Below, in pieces: positions 1 to 8,133 of a stretch of DNA of 64,000 bases (its first letter is position 1; every line of letters begins with the position of its first letter). The stretch covers positions 186,001 through 250,000 of the forward strand of contig NZ_WACR01000007.1 in assembly GCF_008806325.1 (NCBI RefSeq). The letters run 5' to 3'. Both the position numbers and the translations under genes were made by a program. A model generated the notes under the pieces. It ran no database searches and had not been told where the DNA came from. It worked only from the letters and a program-made list of their open reading frames with translations. This stretch comes from Salibacter halophilus (GTDB lineage: Bacteria > Bacteroidota > Bacteroidia > Flavobacteriales_G > Salibacteraceae).

Positions 1-1902
1 AGGATAATGACTCAAGCTAAATGTATCAATGTAAGTACAAGTGTTGCTATCAGTAGCTGTAATTGAGTAGTCACCTGGAGTATAAACTGAAATAGAACTA
101 TCACTTGAACTAGTACTCCATGCATAATTATCAAAAGTATTACCGGGGCCTATCTCAACACTATCTTCAGCAACACAAATTGTATCATCTACAGGCAGGC
201 CAAATGCTAACTGAGTATAGTTTGTGATATCAGCAGTATCTGCTGCTGTACACCCAAGACTGTCAGAAATAGTTACTTGATAATTGTTTCCTCCATATCC
301 AAATATTGTTGGAGTGGTAGCTCCTGTATTCCATGCATAACTGTTAAACGAGCTAGAAACAGCTCCTAATTCAACAGAGTCATTATAACAAATAGCAGTA
401 TCACTAAGTATAGGGCTAAGTGTTATTAGATCTGATACAACAACGGTAAGGGTGTCTCGATTTCCACAACCGTTGAAATTATCTGAAACAACTTCATAAG
501 TTGTAGTTTGACTTGGCTTAGCCCAAAAATTATTCCCTGTAACGGTAGCAGTATCGCTAAAGTTAACGCCAGGGTTGATTGCTTCACCAGAAAGCACATT
601 CCAATTAAATTGATTACCACCAACAACTTCTATAAAAGTTGTATCAGTCTGAGAGCATAAAGTGTCAGGGTTACTCGTACTCGTTATTGTTGTTTTAGGT
701 AAAACTGTTAAATCAAATTGCAAAATAGAAAGTGCAGGTACCGGACAGGCATCATCTTCTAACTGAACGGTAAAGCTTTTCATGCCTGCTTGAGTAGTTG
801 GAATATTACCATTTACAGTGATAATGCTCGTGTCATCATTTATGACATTGACATTAGAGTTAGGGAATACGGCATCAACATTGGTGAATGAAATAACCGA
901 ATCTCCTGTTGGTTGCCCACCCAGTAGTGAATCAGTAAACATTAGCTGGAAGCTAAATGAGTCGCCAGCGCAAACCTCGAGAGAATTCGAATCTAATATT
1001 GTAGTTTGACTACCAACATTCATAAATCCTGGATCGATCATGTATGGAATAGCGTTGTTACAATTTTGCACAACAAATTGGAAATCACGGGTAACGCATC
1101 CAATCAATGAATCTCCACGATATTCACAGACTTCAATAGCAACAACCCAGTTCCCTGGTGCGTTTGCCATACTGGCATCAGGTACAAATGATAATTGTCC
1201 GTTTGTGTTGTTGAAAGTTACAGGAGATGCAGCTCCAAAAGGTTGTGTGGCAGAAAAACCAGCGTTGTAAGTAATAGGGTTTAAGTTATCGCCTAAAGGG
1301 GTTACTAGGTTATATGCTAATGAGTCACCATCTGATTCAACCACGCCCGGATTGAATTCTACATTTTGGCCAACACACACATACGGTATCCCACTATAAG
1401 AGAATGTTGGTGCACTATTCGGACAGGGAATGCTATTGTCTAATGTCGCTGTAACTGAAAAGTCTTCATTAAGCGAATTGGATATATTGTTTGAAGCATT
1501 TCTCGCGGCAAGTGAGTAAGCAAGCTGTAAACTATCACAACCAGCAGGTAGTGTAACTGTAGTTTGATAAACGTACTCAAGCATACCAGGTAAACCTCCT
1601 CCGGCACAATAGCTATTAGGGAGAGCTGTGGCACAAAGTTGAGATATTTCATTAGCGGGACCAGTACTGTTTAATGTGACTGTTTGATTAAAACCACAAT
1701 TAGATGTGATATCAATATCTTCATTATTCCCTAGTGTAGCAGAACCAGAACAATCCTCAAATAATCTTAAAGTAATTTGAAATTGGTTTGGCCCTATACA
1801 TTCGTACTCGATGTTACCACCAGATACGTGAGTAGCCTTCAAGGGGTTGTTGGCTAGTAAAATAAAAAGGGTTATGACAGGTGCAAGTAATAATCGTTTC
1901 AT
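1..1902 (-). CDS. Large secreted gliding/adhesin-type protein, 5' part only
   Basis: The minus strand stays open from an ATG at 1902 to the window edge, 634 codons without a stop, so the gene is cut and its C-terminus is not visible. The protein begins with a signal peptide (MKRLLLAPVITLFILLANN) followed by THVSGGNIEYECIGPNQFQI. That kind of opening is common in Flavobacteriales proteins annotated as gliding motility-associated or T9SS type B cargo. The rest is Thr/Ser/Asn/Asp-rich with paired cysteines and repeated beta-sandwich-like blocks such as DTICVAEDSVEIGPG. It is probably exported across the outer membrane and cell-surface bound. The missing C-terminus should carry the sorting domain. 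The family call is inferred from style and N-terminus only. Confidence 0.75.
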   Translation of the reverse strand, partial: MKRLLLAPVITLFILLANNPLKATHVSGGNIEYECIGPNQFQITLRLFEDCSGSATLGNNEDIDITSNCGFNQTVTLNSTGPANEISQLCATALPNSYCAGGGLPGMLEYVYQTTVTLPAGCDSLQLAYSLAARNASNNISNSLNEDFSVTATLDNSIPCPNSAPTFSYSGIPYVCVGQNVEFNPGVVESDGDSLAYNLVTPLGDNLNPITYNAGFSATQPFGAASPVTFNNTNGQLSFVPDASMANAPGNWVVAIEVCEYRGDSLIGCVTRDFQFVVQNCNNAIPYMIDPGFMNVGSQTTILDSNSLEVCAGDSFSFQLMFTDSLLGGQPTGDSVISFTNVDAVFPNSNVNVINDDTSIITVNGNIPTTQAGMKSFTVQLEDDACPVPALSILQFDLTVLPKTTITSTSNPDTLCSQTDTTFIEVVGGNQFNWNVLSGEAINPGVNFSDTATVTGNNFWAKPSQTTTYEVVSDNFNGCGNRDTLTVVVSDLITLSPILSDTAICYNDSVELGAVSSSFNSYAWNTGATTPTIFGYGGNNYQVTISDSLGCTAADTADITNYTQLAFGLPVDDTICVAEDSVEIGPGNTFDNYAWSTSSSDSSISVYTPGDYSITATDSNTCTYIDTFSLSHYP

Positions 1903-2063
1903 AATCTTCGTGTATCAACTCATTACTTTGGACGCAAAATAATGTTTAACGTTGCTATCTTAAAACTGCAAAATACTAAGAATTACTATTTTTTCATTCG
2001 ATTCTATTGAAAATATTTGTTATCAATAGAATCTGATTCTTGAGTTAAACCAAAAATAAAAAT

Positions 2064-2411
2064 ATGAGTGAATATACAATCTATCACAACCCTAGATGTA
2101 AAAAAAGTAGAGAAACGCTCAAATTACTTGAGGACAAAGGCGTAAACTATGATGTGGTACAGTATTTAAAAGAGGTTCCGACCAAAGATGAACTCAAAAA
2201 AATCCTTGCTAAACTGAATGTTAAACCATTTAATTTAGTGAGAAAAGAGGAGAAAAAGTACAAAGAAGAATACAAAAACTTGGATCTGAACGATGAGGAA
2301 TGGATCGAAGTTATGCACCAAAATCCAAAACTCATTCAGCGACCTGTTGTGGTAAAGGGAAACAAAGCAATCATTGGGCGACCACCAGAAAATGTAAATG
2401 AGCTATTTTAA
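2064..2411 (+). CDS. arsC: ArsC/Spx-family thioredoxin-fold reductase
   Basis: This 115-residue protein has the length and layout of the ArsC/YffB family. It shows a thioredoxin-like start with the redox cysteine at position 12 in HNPRCKKSRETL and the RPVVV segment near residue 93 that carries an oxyanion-binding arginine. The family reduces arsenate with glutathione or glutaredoxin, but many close relatives (YffB, Spx-like) have other or unknown roles. No arsenic transporter or ArsR regulator lies nearby, so arsenate reduction is not supported by context. The gene stands alone and its stop overlaps by four bases the end of a small convergent gene. Confidence 0.85.
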   Translation: MSEYTIYHNPRCKKSRETLKLLEDKGVNYDVVQYLKEVPTKDELKKILAKLNVKPFNLVRKEEKKYKEEYKNLDLNDEEWIEVMHQNPKLIQRPVVVKGNKAIIGRPPENVNELF

Positions 2412-2551
2412 GCTTCAGTCTTTTCTTCCTCTTTTTCCTCTTCTTCCTTCTCAGGTTTAGCTGCTAATGGAAGAGTTGTTCCAACTGCAAGAGGAACAAA
2501 GAATGCTGCGCTCGCGATAACGACAAAAACTAAAAATCCTAGAAACTTCAT
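2408..2551 (-). CDS. Small membrane or exported peptide, 47 aa
   Basis: A 47-codon reading frame encodes an N-terminal hydrophobic segment (MKFLGFLVFVVIASAAFFV) and a tail made almost only of Glu and Lys. It resembles a single-pass membrane peptide or cleaved signal peptide with a charged tail. A good Bacteroidota -7 box (TACATTTG on the minus strand) lies 22 bases before the ATG, which supports real expression. The frame converges on the arsC-like gene and overlaps its stop by four bases. I do not recognise a family and function is unknown. Confidence 0.55.
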   Translation of the reverse strand: MKFLGFLVFVVIASAAFFVPLAVGTTLPLAAKPEKEEEEKEEEKTEA

Positions 2552-2573
2552 AATCTATTCATTATTTCGCCCA

Positions 2574-2581
2574 CAAATGTA
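2574..2581 (-). promoter_or_regulatory. Candidate -7 box for the 47-aa peptide
   Basis: The minus strand reads TACATTTG, a match to the Bacteroidota -7 consensus TAnnTTTG. I see no clear -33 TTTG partner. Confidence 0.4.
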
Positions 2582-2660
2582 GAAAATAGCGCTAATGAAA
2601 TGGCGATTCAGGATAGAAAAGTTTTATTTCGTATTCTGAAATCTCAAAAATAATTGTTCA

Positions 2661-4061
2661 ATGGAATATAGAATTGAAAAAGATACCATCGGGGATGTGA
2701 AGGTTCCTGCCGATAAGTACTGGGGCGCTCAAACTGAACGTTCACGAAATAACTTTAAAATTGGTGAACCAGGAAGCATGCCAATTGAAATCGTACACGG
2801 TTTTGCTTACCTCAAAAAGGCTGCAGCTCATACTAATGCAGAGTTAGGCGCTCTCGAAGACGAGAAAAAAGAACTGATTAGTAATGTGTGTGATGAAATC
2901 CTAAAAGGAGATCTCGATGATCAGTTTCCACTCGTTATATGGCAAACGGGAAGTGGTACTCAATCAAACATGAACGTAAATGAAGTGGTAGCTAACCGCG
3001 CTCATGTTTTGCAGGGAAATAAACTGGGTGAAGGAGAGCGATTCATCCACCCAAATGATGATGTCAATAAATCTCAAAGCTCTAATGATACGTTCCCAAC
3101 CGGAATGCATATCGCGGCTTACAAGAAAATTGTAGAAGTCACGATTCCGGGTGTTGAAAAATTGCGAGACACGCTCAGGAAGAAGTCTGACGAGCTGATG
3201 AAAGTCGTGAAAATTGGCCGTACTCACTTAATGGATGCAACGCCTTTGACACTCGGGCAAGAGTTTTCAGGCTATGTGTCCCAACTCGATCACGGACTCA
3301 AGGCTCTGAACAATAGTTTAGATCACCTGTCAGAACTCGCTTTGGGCGGAACTGCTGTCGGAACAGGGATCAACACTCCTGAGGGCTACGCTGAATTGGT
3401 TGCCAAAAAAATTGCAGAATTTACAGGTCTTCCATTCCGCTCAGCTGAGAATAAGTTTGAGGCCTTAGCTGCACACGATGCTTTAGTTGAAACACACGGA
3501 GCTTTAAAACAACTCGCTGTTTCACTCAATAAAATCGCCAATGATATTCGCTTGCTCGCATCTGGACCTAGAGCAGGAATTGGTGAAATCACGATCCCGG
3601 CAAATGAGCCCGGATCATCTATCATGCCGGGAAAAGTAAATCCAACTCAACCAGAGGCACTAACAATGGTTTGCGCACAGGTTATGGGGAACGATGTAGC
3701 AGTTACTGTTGGCGGTACACAGGGACATTATGAGCTAAATGTTTTCAAACCAGTAATGGCTTACAACGTTTTACAAAGTGCACAATTGATCGGAGATGCC
3801 TGCGTATCGTTTAACGATAATTGTGCAGTTGGAATTGAACCAAATGAATCGCGAATCAATGAGCACCTCAACAATTCATTGATGCTCGTGACAGCGCTCA
3901 ACACCAAAATTGGTTATGAGAAAGCAGCGAAAATCGCTAAAACAGCTCACGAAAACGGGACAACACTCAAGGAAGAAGCTGTTAACCTCGGATTTTTAAC
4001 AGAAGAACAATTCGAAGAATGGGTGAGACCAGAAGATATGGTAGGTTCACTCAAGAAATAA
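2661..4061 (+). CDS. fumC: Fumarate hydratase, class II
   Basis: This enzyme interconverts fumarate and L-malate in the TCA cycle, in the cytoplasm. The 466 residues match the usual class II length. The superfamily signature [11 protein letters not shown] is intact near residue 318, with [12 protein letters not shown] near residue 100 and [15 protein letters not shown] near residue 187, all typical of FumC rather than aspartase. The gene is monocistronic: it follows a short leader and is closed by a strong hairpin terminator right after the stop. Nothing looks unusual. Confidence 0.96.
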   Translation: MEYRIEKDTIGDVKVPADKYWGAQTERSRNNFKIGEPGSMPIEIVHGFAYLKKAAAHTNAELGALEDEKKELISNVCDEILKGDLDDQFPLVIWQTGSGTQSNMNVNEVVANRAHVLQGNKLGEGERFIHPNDDVNKSQSSNDTFPTGMHIAAYKKIVEVTIPGVEKLRDTLRKKSDELMKVVKIGRTHLMDATPLTLGQEFSGYVSQLDHGLKALNNSLDHLSELALGGTAVGTGINTPEGYAELVAKKIAEFTGLPFRSAENKFEALAAHDALVETHGALKQLAVSLNKIANDIRLLASGPRAGIGEITIPANEPGSSIMPGKVNPTQPEALTMVCAQVMGNDVAVTVGGTQGHYELNVFKPVMAYNVLQSAQLIGDACVSFNDNCAVGIEPNESRINEHLNNSLMLVTALNTKIGYEKAAKIAKTAHENGTTLKEEAVNLGFLTEEQFEEWVRPEDMVGSLKK

Positions 4062-4086
4062 CTTCGGTTTAATCAATAATGATCAG

Positions 4087-4119
4087 AGCCGAACTTCAAT
4101 CATGGAGTTCGGCTTTTTT
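4087..4119 (+). terminator. Intrinsic terminator after fumC
   Basis: A nine-base stem (AGCCGAACT / AGTTCGGCT) with a ten-base loop is followed by six T. A one-mismatch copy of the GGNTCTGACC motif (GATCAGAGCC, 4081-4090) overlaps the left arm. Confidence 0.85.
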
Positions 4120-4128
4120 AATTCGTGG

Positions 4129-5199
4129 TTAAATGTGTTCATCACCAAACTGCTGACCCAATTTTGCGCGCAACGGCTTGATGTTTTGCTCACTCTTTTT
4201 CGATGAAATAAGTAAGGCATCTTTCGTTTCAACAATAATAAGATCCTGCACATCCTGTAATATCGCGACTTTTTCAGGAGTCAGATTAACCACGTTTCCT
4301 GATGCATTTTCTAAAAGTGTTTTCCCACTGATTACGACATTTTGATTAGCATCTTTTTCACTTACATCATAAACTGATCCCCATGTACCGAGATCGCTCC
4401 AGCCAATATCCGCTTCGATGACTTTCACATTGTCAGCTTTTTCCATGATGCCAAAGTCAATGGAAATAGCCGGGCAATCATTGTATAATTTATCGATTAC
4501 TTCACCTTCAGAGTGATTCAAGAATTTATCACTATAAACATCAAAACACTTTTTCACGAGCGGAAGATGTTTTTCGAAAGCCTCTAAGATGGTCGACAAA
4601 CTCCAAAAAAACATTCCGGAGTTCCACGCGAAATTTCCAGATTCTACAAACTCTTCAGCAGTTGGCAAATCGGGTTTTTCTCTAAACTGTTTAACAGTTT
4701 GTAATCGGTCAGAGCCAGCTTCATATTCTATGTAGCCGTATCCTGTATCGGGCCTGGTTGGCTTGATGCCTAGAGTTACCAGGTCATCGTATTTTGAAAT
4801 ATGTTCAAGCGCTGAATTGACAGTCGTTTCGAATTCCCTTTGCTTCAATATGAGGTGATCAGCCGGAGTAACGATTAGGTTTGCTTCTTCATTGTTAGCT
4901 GCAACTTTGTAGGCAGCGTAAGCGATACACGGAGCCGTGTTGCGCATCGTTGGTTCAGTTAACACCTGGTCTTCCTTTAGATCAGGAAGTTGTTCCATCA
5001 CGAGCTCTTTATAATCTTCATTAGTGACCACGAGAAAACTGTCTGGCTCGCAAACGAACCTGAATCGCTCGTAAGTTTGCTGTATAAGTGTTTGACCGGT
5101 CCCCAGAATATCGAGAAACTGTTTGGGAGTTTTGCTTGTGCTGGCAGGCCAAAACCGACTTCCAACACCTCCGGCCATTATAATACAATAGGTTTTCAT
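4129..5199 (-). CDS. manC: Mannose-1-phosphate guanylyltransferase
   Basis: It makes GDP-mannose from GTP and mannose-1-phosphate, the donor for mannose, fucose and related sugars in surface polysaccharides. The 356 residues form a single nucleotidyltransferase domain with the signature IIMAGGVGSRFWPASTSKTP at the N-terminus, the FREKPD lysine motif near residue 173, and WNSGMFFW. There is no C-terminal isomerase domain, so it is the monofunctional form. Its ATG overlaps the stop of the SprT-like gene by four bases, so it is the last gene of that minus-strand operon. One exact GGNTCTGACC motif lies inside (4707-4716). Confidence 0.92.
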   Translation of the reverse strand: MKTYCIIMAGGVGSRFWPASTSKTPKQFLDILGTGQTLIQQTYERFRFVCEPDSFLVVTNEDYKELVMEQLPDLKEDQVLTEPTMRNTAPCIAYAAYKVAANNEEANLIVTPADHLILKQREFETTVNSALEHISKYDDLVTLGIKPTRPDTGYGYIEYEAGSDRLQTVKQFREKPDLPTAEEFVESGNFAWNSGMFFWSLSTILEAFEKHLPLVKKCFDVYSDKFLNHSEGEVIDKLYNDCPAISIDFGIMEKADNVKVIEADIGWSDLGTWGSVYDVSEKDANQNVVISGKTLLENASGNVVNLTPEKVAILQDVQDLIIVETKDALLISSKKSEQNIKPLRAKLGQQFGDEHI

Positions 5200-5810
5200 G
5201 AAACTTTTATTCTGTTTATTTCAGCAAATTCGTTGACTAAGTAATACTTTTCTTTTTGTAAATCTAAACACTTATAGCGCGTTCGCAATTTTTCTCCTTT
5301 TTGAAAAACGCGCTTTCCCAGTTTAAATACTTCTCCTGTATTAATGTCTCTGAGGTGAAGGACATCTTTGTTGTCGTACTTTTTCAGAACCGCAAACAAC
5401 CCCGGATCTGAACAGCTTGACGCTTTTGGATTGCGCATATGTTTGGTGAGTTCTTTCAAAATATCCTGCGGAAACACTTTTTCATTGAGAAATGGATTCA
5501 TCACATTCATAAATGCGATTTTCCACTGAACGCCATGGGGTTTTACCTTGTGTTTGTGATCGAGGTATACGAGGTAATGAGCAAACTCATGAATTAGCGT
5601 GATGAGGAATGCGTAGGGATTCAAATCGGCATTGATGGAAATGCGGTGGCCGTGTGTTCCACGAGGTGAGCGATAATCCCCAAACTTACTCTTACGAGCG
5701 CGTTGAATTTTTAGCTGGATCGGTTCTGACCGAAATAATTCTACAACTTGATTGACAGAAGCTGCTGGTATGTATTTTTCGATTACGCGCTTGAATTGAT
5801 CAGCCGGCAT
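5196..5810 (-). CDS. SprT-like zinc metallopeptidase domain protein
   Basis: The protein (204 aa from the ATG at 5810) has the SprT-like core: the zinc-binding LIHEFAHYL motif followed by a conserved H in KVKPHGVQW, then a C-terminal beta-rich region. Longer relatives such as SPRTN cleave DNA-protein crosslinks, but the substrate of bacterial SprT-like proteins is largely unknown. I chose the start at 5810 (MPADQFKRVI) because the frame further upstream overlaps a convincing small lipoprotein gene that ends one base before it. It is co-transcribed with manC by a four-base overlap. A GGTTCTGACC motif sits at 5722-5731, where the coding strand reads RSEP. Confidence 0.85.
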   Translation of the reverse strand: MPADQFKRVIEKYIPAASVNQVVELFRSEPIQLKIQRARKSKFGDYRSPRGTHGHRISINADLNPYAFLITLIHEFAHYLVYLDHKHKVKPHGVQWKIAFMNVMNPFLNEKVFPQDILKELTKHMRNPKASSCSDPGLFAVLKKYDNKDVLHLRDINTGEVFKLGKRVFQKGEKLRTRYKCLDLQKEKYYLVNEFAEINRIKVS

Positions 5811-5811
5811 T

Positions 5812-5934
5812 TTATTTCTTTTTATCCCAGGTTGGGCAAGGTGGATGGCAGTCTTTTTTGAATACTCCACACGATTGAAACAACAAACCCGCAACAAATA
5901 TTGCAATTATGGCAAAAAGGGTTTTACTTTTCAT
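5812..5934 (-). CDS. Small lipoprotein, 40 aa
   Basis: A 40-codon frame starts at 5934 with a type II signal peptide (MKSKTLFAIIAIFVAGLLFQSCG), with the lipobox cysteine in FQSC, followed by the short tail VFKKDCHPPCPTWDKKK. Small Cys-Pro-rich lipoproteins of this kind are common in Flavobacteriales. Its TAA is followed after one base by the ATG of the SprT-like gene, which implies translational coupling. Function is unknown. Confidence comes from the clean signal peptide and tight spacing. Confidence 0.7.
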   Translation of the reverse strand: MKSKTLFAIIAIFVAGLLFQSCGVFKKDCHPPCPTWDKKK

Positions 5935-5996
5935 TGGAATCTTTTGATTTTAGCGTTTGATTTTAGAATGGCTATTTTTACCCAAAATTAAGTAGA

Positions 5997-6737
5997 ATGA
6001 AATTGTTGAGCCACATTGGCCGTTTTACACTTTTAATGCTCATTACATTTAAACGTCCTGAAAGCTGGAAGAGTTTTAGGAAGCGTATTGTAACTGAGAT
6101 GAATGACCTGGGACTGGACAGTTTACCCATTATTGCGGTGATATCAGTTTTCATGGGTGCGGTGGTGACGATTCAAACTTCTACGAACATCGATAGCGGC
6201 TTTATTCCGTTATACACGGTTGGGTTTGCAGCGAGGCAGTCGGTGATTCTCGAATTTTCCCCCACTATTATCGCGCTTATTTTAGTTGGTAAAGTGGGGT
6301 CCAGTATTTCCAGTGAAATTGGAACAATGCGGGTGACAGAGCAAATTGACGCTTTGGAGATTATGGGAATCAACAGCGCCAATTTTTTGATTTTTCCAAA
6401 AATTATTGCTGCCGTATTGATCAATCCGTTTCTTATTACACTGAGTATGGCAATAGGAATTGCAGGTGGTTATGCCGTTGCTGTTGGTACTGGTTTAATT
6501 GGAGCGTCAGATTATGAATATGGGATTCAGCTCGATTTTAAAATGTATGATTATTACTATGCCATGATTAAAACGGTGGTGTTTGCTTTTGTGCTCACTT
6601 CAATACCAGCTTACTTTGGTTATTATACCAGTGGCGGTTCTGTAGAAGTAGGTAAATCGAGTACGACTGCCGTTGTGGTGAGCAGCATCGTTATTTTAAT
6701 CCTCAATTATTTACTTACTCAACTTCTGTTAATATGA
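5997..6737 (+). CDS. mlaE: MlaE-family ABC transporter permease
   Basis: This 246-residue inner-membrane protein matches the MlaE/YrbE permease family. It has several hydrophobic helices and the conserved cytoplasmic segment KVGSSISSEIGTMRVTEQIDALEIMGI, which couples to the ATPase. The Mla system moves phospholipids between inner membrane and periplasm to keep outer-membrane asymmetry. The ATPase gene follows with a four-base overlap. The MlaD-type substrate-binding protein is not next to it, so it is either elsewhere or replaced. Confidence 0.92.
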   Translation: MKLLSHIGRFTLLMLITFKRPESWKSFRKRIVTEMNDLGLDSLPIIAVISVFMGAVVTIQTSTNIDSGFIPLYTVGFAARQSVILEFSPTIIALILVGKVGSSISSEIGTMRVTEQIDALEIMGINSANFLIFPKIIAAVLINPFLITLSMAIGIAGGYAVAVGTGLIGASDYEYGIQLDFKMYDYYYAMIKTVVFAFVLTSIPAYFGYYTSGGSVEVGKSSTTAVVVSSIVILILNYLLTQLLLI

Positions 6738-7495
6738 TCAAAACAGTTGACCTCTACAAATCATTTGGAGAAACAGAAGTACTTACTGAGATCAACACAG
6801 AGTTTGAACGCGGTAAAACCAATCTGATTATTGGAGCCAGCGGATCGGGGAAGACGACTTTGACCAAATGTATTGTGGGATTGATAAAACCTACAAAAGG
6901 TAAAGTCCTTTATGAAGGCAAAGACTTTCACGCGATGGACTTTCAGGAAAAGAAAGAGATCCGCAAAAAAATCGGGTTTCTCTTTCAGGGTGGAGCTTTA
7001 TTCGACTCACAAACAGTAGAAGAAAACCTGCAATTCCCACTCGATATGTTTACCAATCAAACGGCTAAAGAAAAATTAGATCGAGTCAATTTTTGCCTGG
7101 ATCGTGTGAACCTCAAAGGTGTCAACAAGCTTTATCCAGCCGAATTATCGGGAGGGATGAAAAAGCGTGTAGGGATTGCTCGTGCAATTGCGATGAAGCC
7201 ACAGTACCTTTTTTGCGATGAACCAAACTCAGGGTTAGATCCCAAGACTTCTATCCTCATCGATAACCTTATCAAAGAGATTACGCATGAATATGACATT
7301 ACAACAATTGTCATCACGCACGATATGAACTCCGTTCTCGAAATTGGTGAAAACGTGATGTTCATCCACGAAGGAAGGAAATTGTGGGAAGGCTCTCGCA
7401 GAGAAATCCTGGAAACAAACAACCGCGAGGTCGTTGAATTCGTTTATGCTTCCAGTTTTATGCAAACCATCAGAGAAAAGGCTAATCTCAAATAA
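6734..7495 (+). CDS. mlaF: MlaF-family ABC transporter ATP-binding protein
   Basis: This is the ATPase partner of the preceding permease. All nucleotide-binding motifs are intact: Walker A GASGSGKTTL near residue 35, Q-loop FLFQGGALFDS, signature LSGGMKKRVGIARA, Walker B YLFCDEP and the switch histidine in ITHDM. Length (253 aa) is normal. The start overlaps mlaE by four bases (ATGA), so the two are translated together. It should supply energy for phospholipid transport at the inner membrane. Confidence 0.92.
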   Translation: MIKTVDLYKSFGETEVLTEINTEFERGKTNLIIGASGSGKTTLTKCIVGLIKPTKGKVLYEGKDFHAMDFQEKKEIRKKIGFLFQGGALFDSQTVEENLQFPLDMFTNQTAKEKLDRVNFCLDRVNLKGVNKLYPAELSGGMKKRVGIARAIAMKPQYLFCDEPNSGLDPKTSILIDNLIKEITHEYDITTIVITHDMNSVLEIGENVMFIHEGRKLWEGSRREILETNNREVVEFVYASSFMQTIREKANLK

Positions 7496-7518
7496 TTACG
7501 TTTATTTGTGCGCCCGTT

Positions 7519-8049
7519 TTGAAACGAAGTAGTTTAACCATATTGCTTTTGGCAACATTTGCCATCTCTTATCTCGGCCCGTACCTGTGGATCGAATATC
7601 AGCGGTCTGAGGTCAAATCTGAGGTGAAGTGGCGCATGATTGACGGTATTGATCGTGAAGAACTGGTCTTGCTAAAGTTCTCAAAAAAACAAATCGAAAA
7701 CGAACTGCATTGGGAGCACTCAAAAGAATTTGAGTACAAAGGTGAAATGTACGATATCGTAGAGCGAGAAACCCACGGAGATTCAATGTTTTACTGGTGT
7801 TGGTGGGATTACGAGGAAACGAAACTCAACAGCAAACTCGCTTCATTATTGCAGGATGTCTTTGGATCTGACCGTCACCAACAAAAAGAGCAATTGGTCA
7901 CGCAATTTATCAAATCACTTTTTTGGTCAGATCCTCAAGTGAATCAACCGATTCCAAATAACATTGAAGTTGCTCAAAATAAACCCTACGATTTTTCACT
8001 CAAAACAGCTTTGGCAGATCCGCCCGAGCATCCTCCAAAATTCGTTTAA
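7519..8049 (+). CDS. Hypothetical exported or membrane-anchored protein
   Basis: The 176-residue protein begins at TTG (7519), since no ATG or GTG lies in frame before the hydrophobic N-terminus. Residues 5-25 form a signal anchor or signal peptide (SSLTILLLATFAISYLGPYL). The remainder is soluble, with a Trp-rich patch (MFYWCWWDYEE) near residue 95 and a Pro-rich C-terminus. I do not recognise a named family. It lies between mlaF and a TonB receptor on the same strand. The gene contains two GGNTCTGACC motifs in inverted orientation (7864 and 7925), which produce the GSDR and WSDP peptides. Confidence 0.75.
   Translation: MKRSSLTILLLATFAISYLGPYLWIEYQRSEVKSEVKWRMIDGIDREELVLLKFSKKQIENELHWEHSKEFEYKGEMYDIVERETHGDSMFYWCWWDYEETKLNSKLASLLQDVFGSDRHQQKEQLVTQFIKSLFWSDPQVNQPIPNNIEVAQNKPYDFSLKTALADPPEHPPKFV
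7864..7934. repeat. Inverted pair of GGNTCTGACC motifs
   Basis: GGATCTGACC at 7864-7873 and its reverse complement GGTCAGATCC at 7925-7934 face each other with 51 bases between them, inside a coding region. Confidence 0.85.
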
Positions 8050-8133
8050 ACATATTTTCAATTGCGAGCTCAACAGCTCAACAGGCTTTCTATGCCTTTA
8101 AAATAGTAAATGTTTAATCGAAAAATTAAATTC

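Noticed and set aside
818-1270. Plus-strand open frames inside 1-1902
   Set aside because: They lie opposite a continuous 634-codon minus-strand frame with signal peptide and coherent composition, so they are shadows.
2064-2411. Arsenic resistance locus
   Set aside because: Only an ArsC-like gene is present, without an efflux pump or ArsR, so resistance is not supported.
5811-5906. Longer N-terminus for the SprT-like protein
   Set aside because: It overlaps the small lipoprotein gene in another frame and has no domain match.
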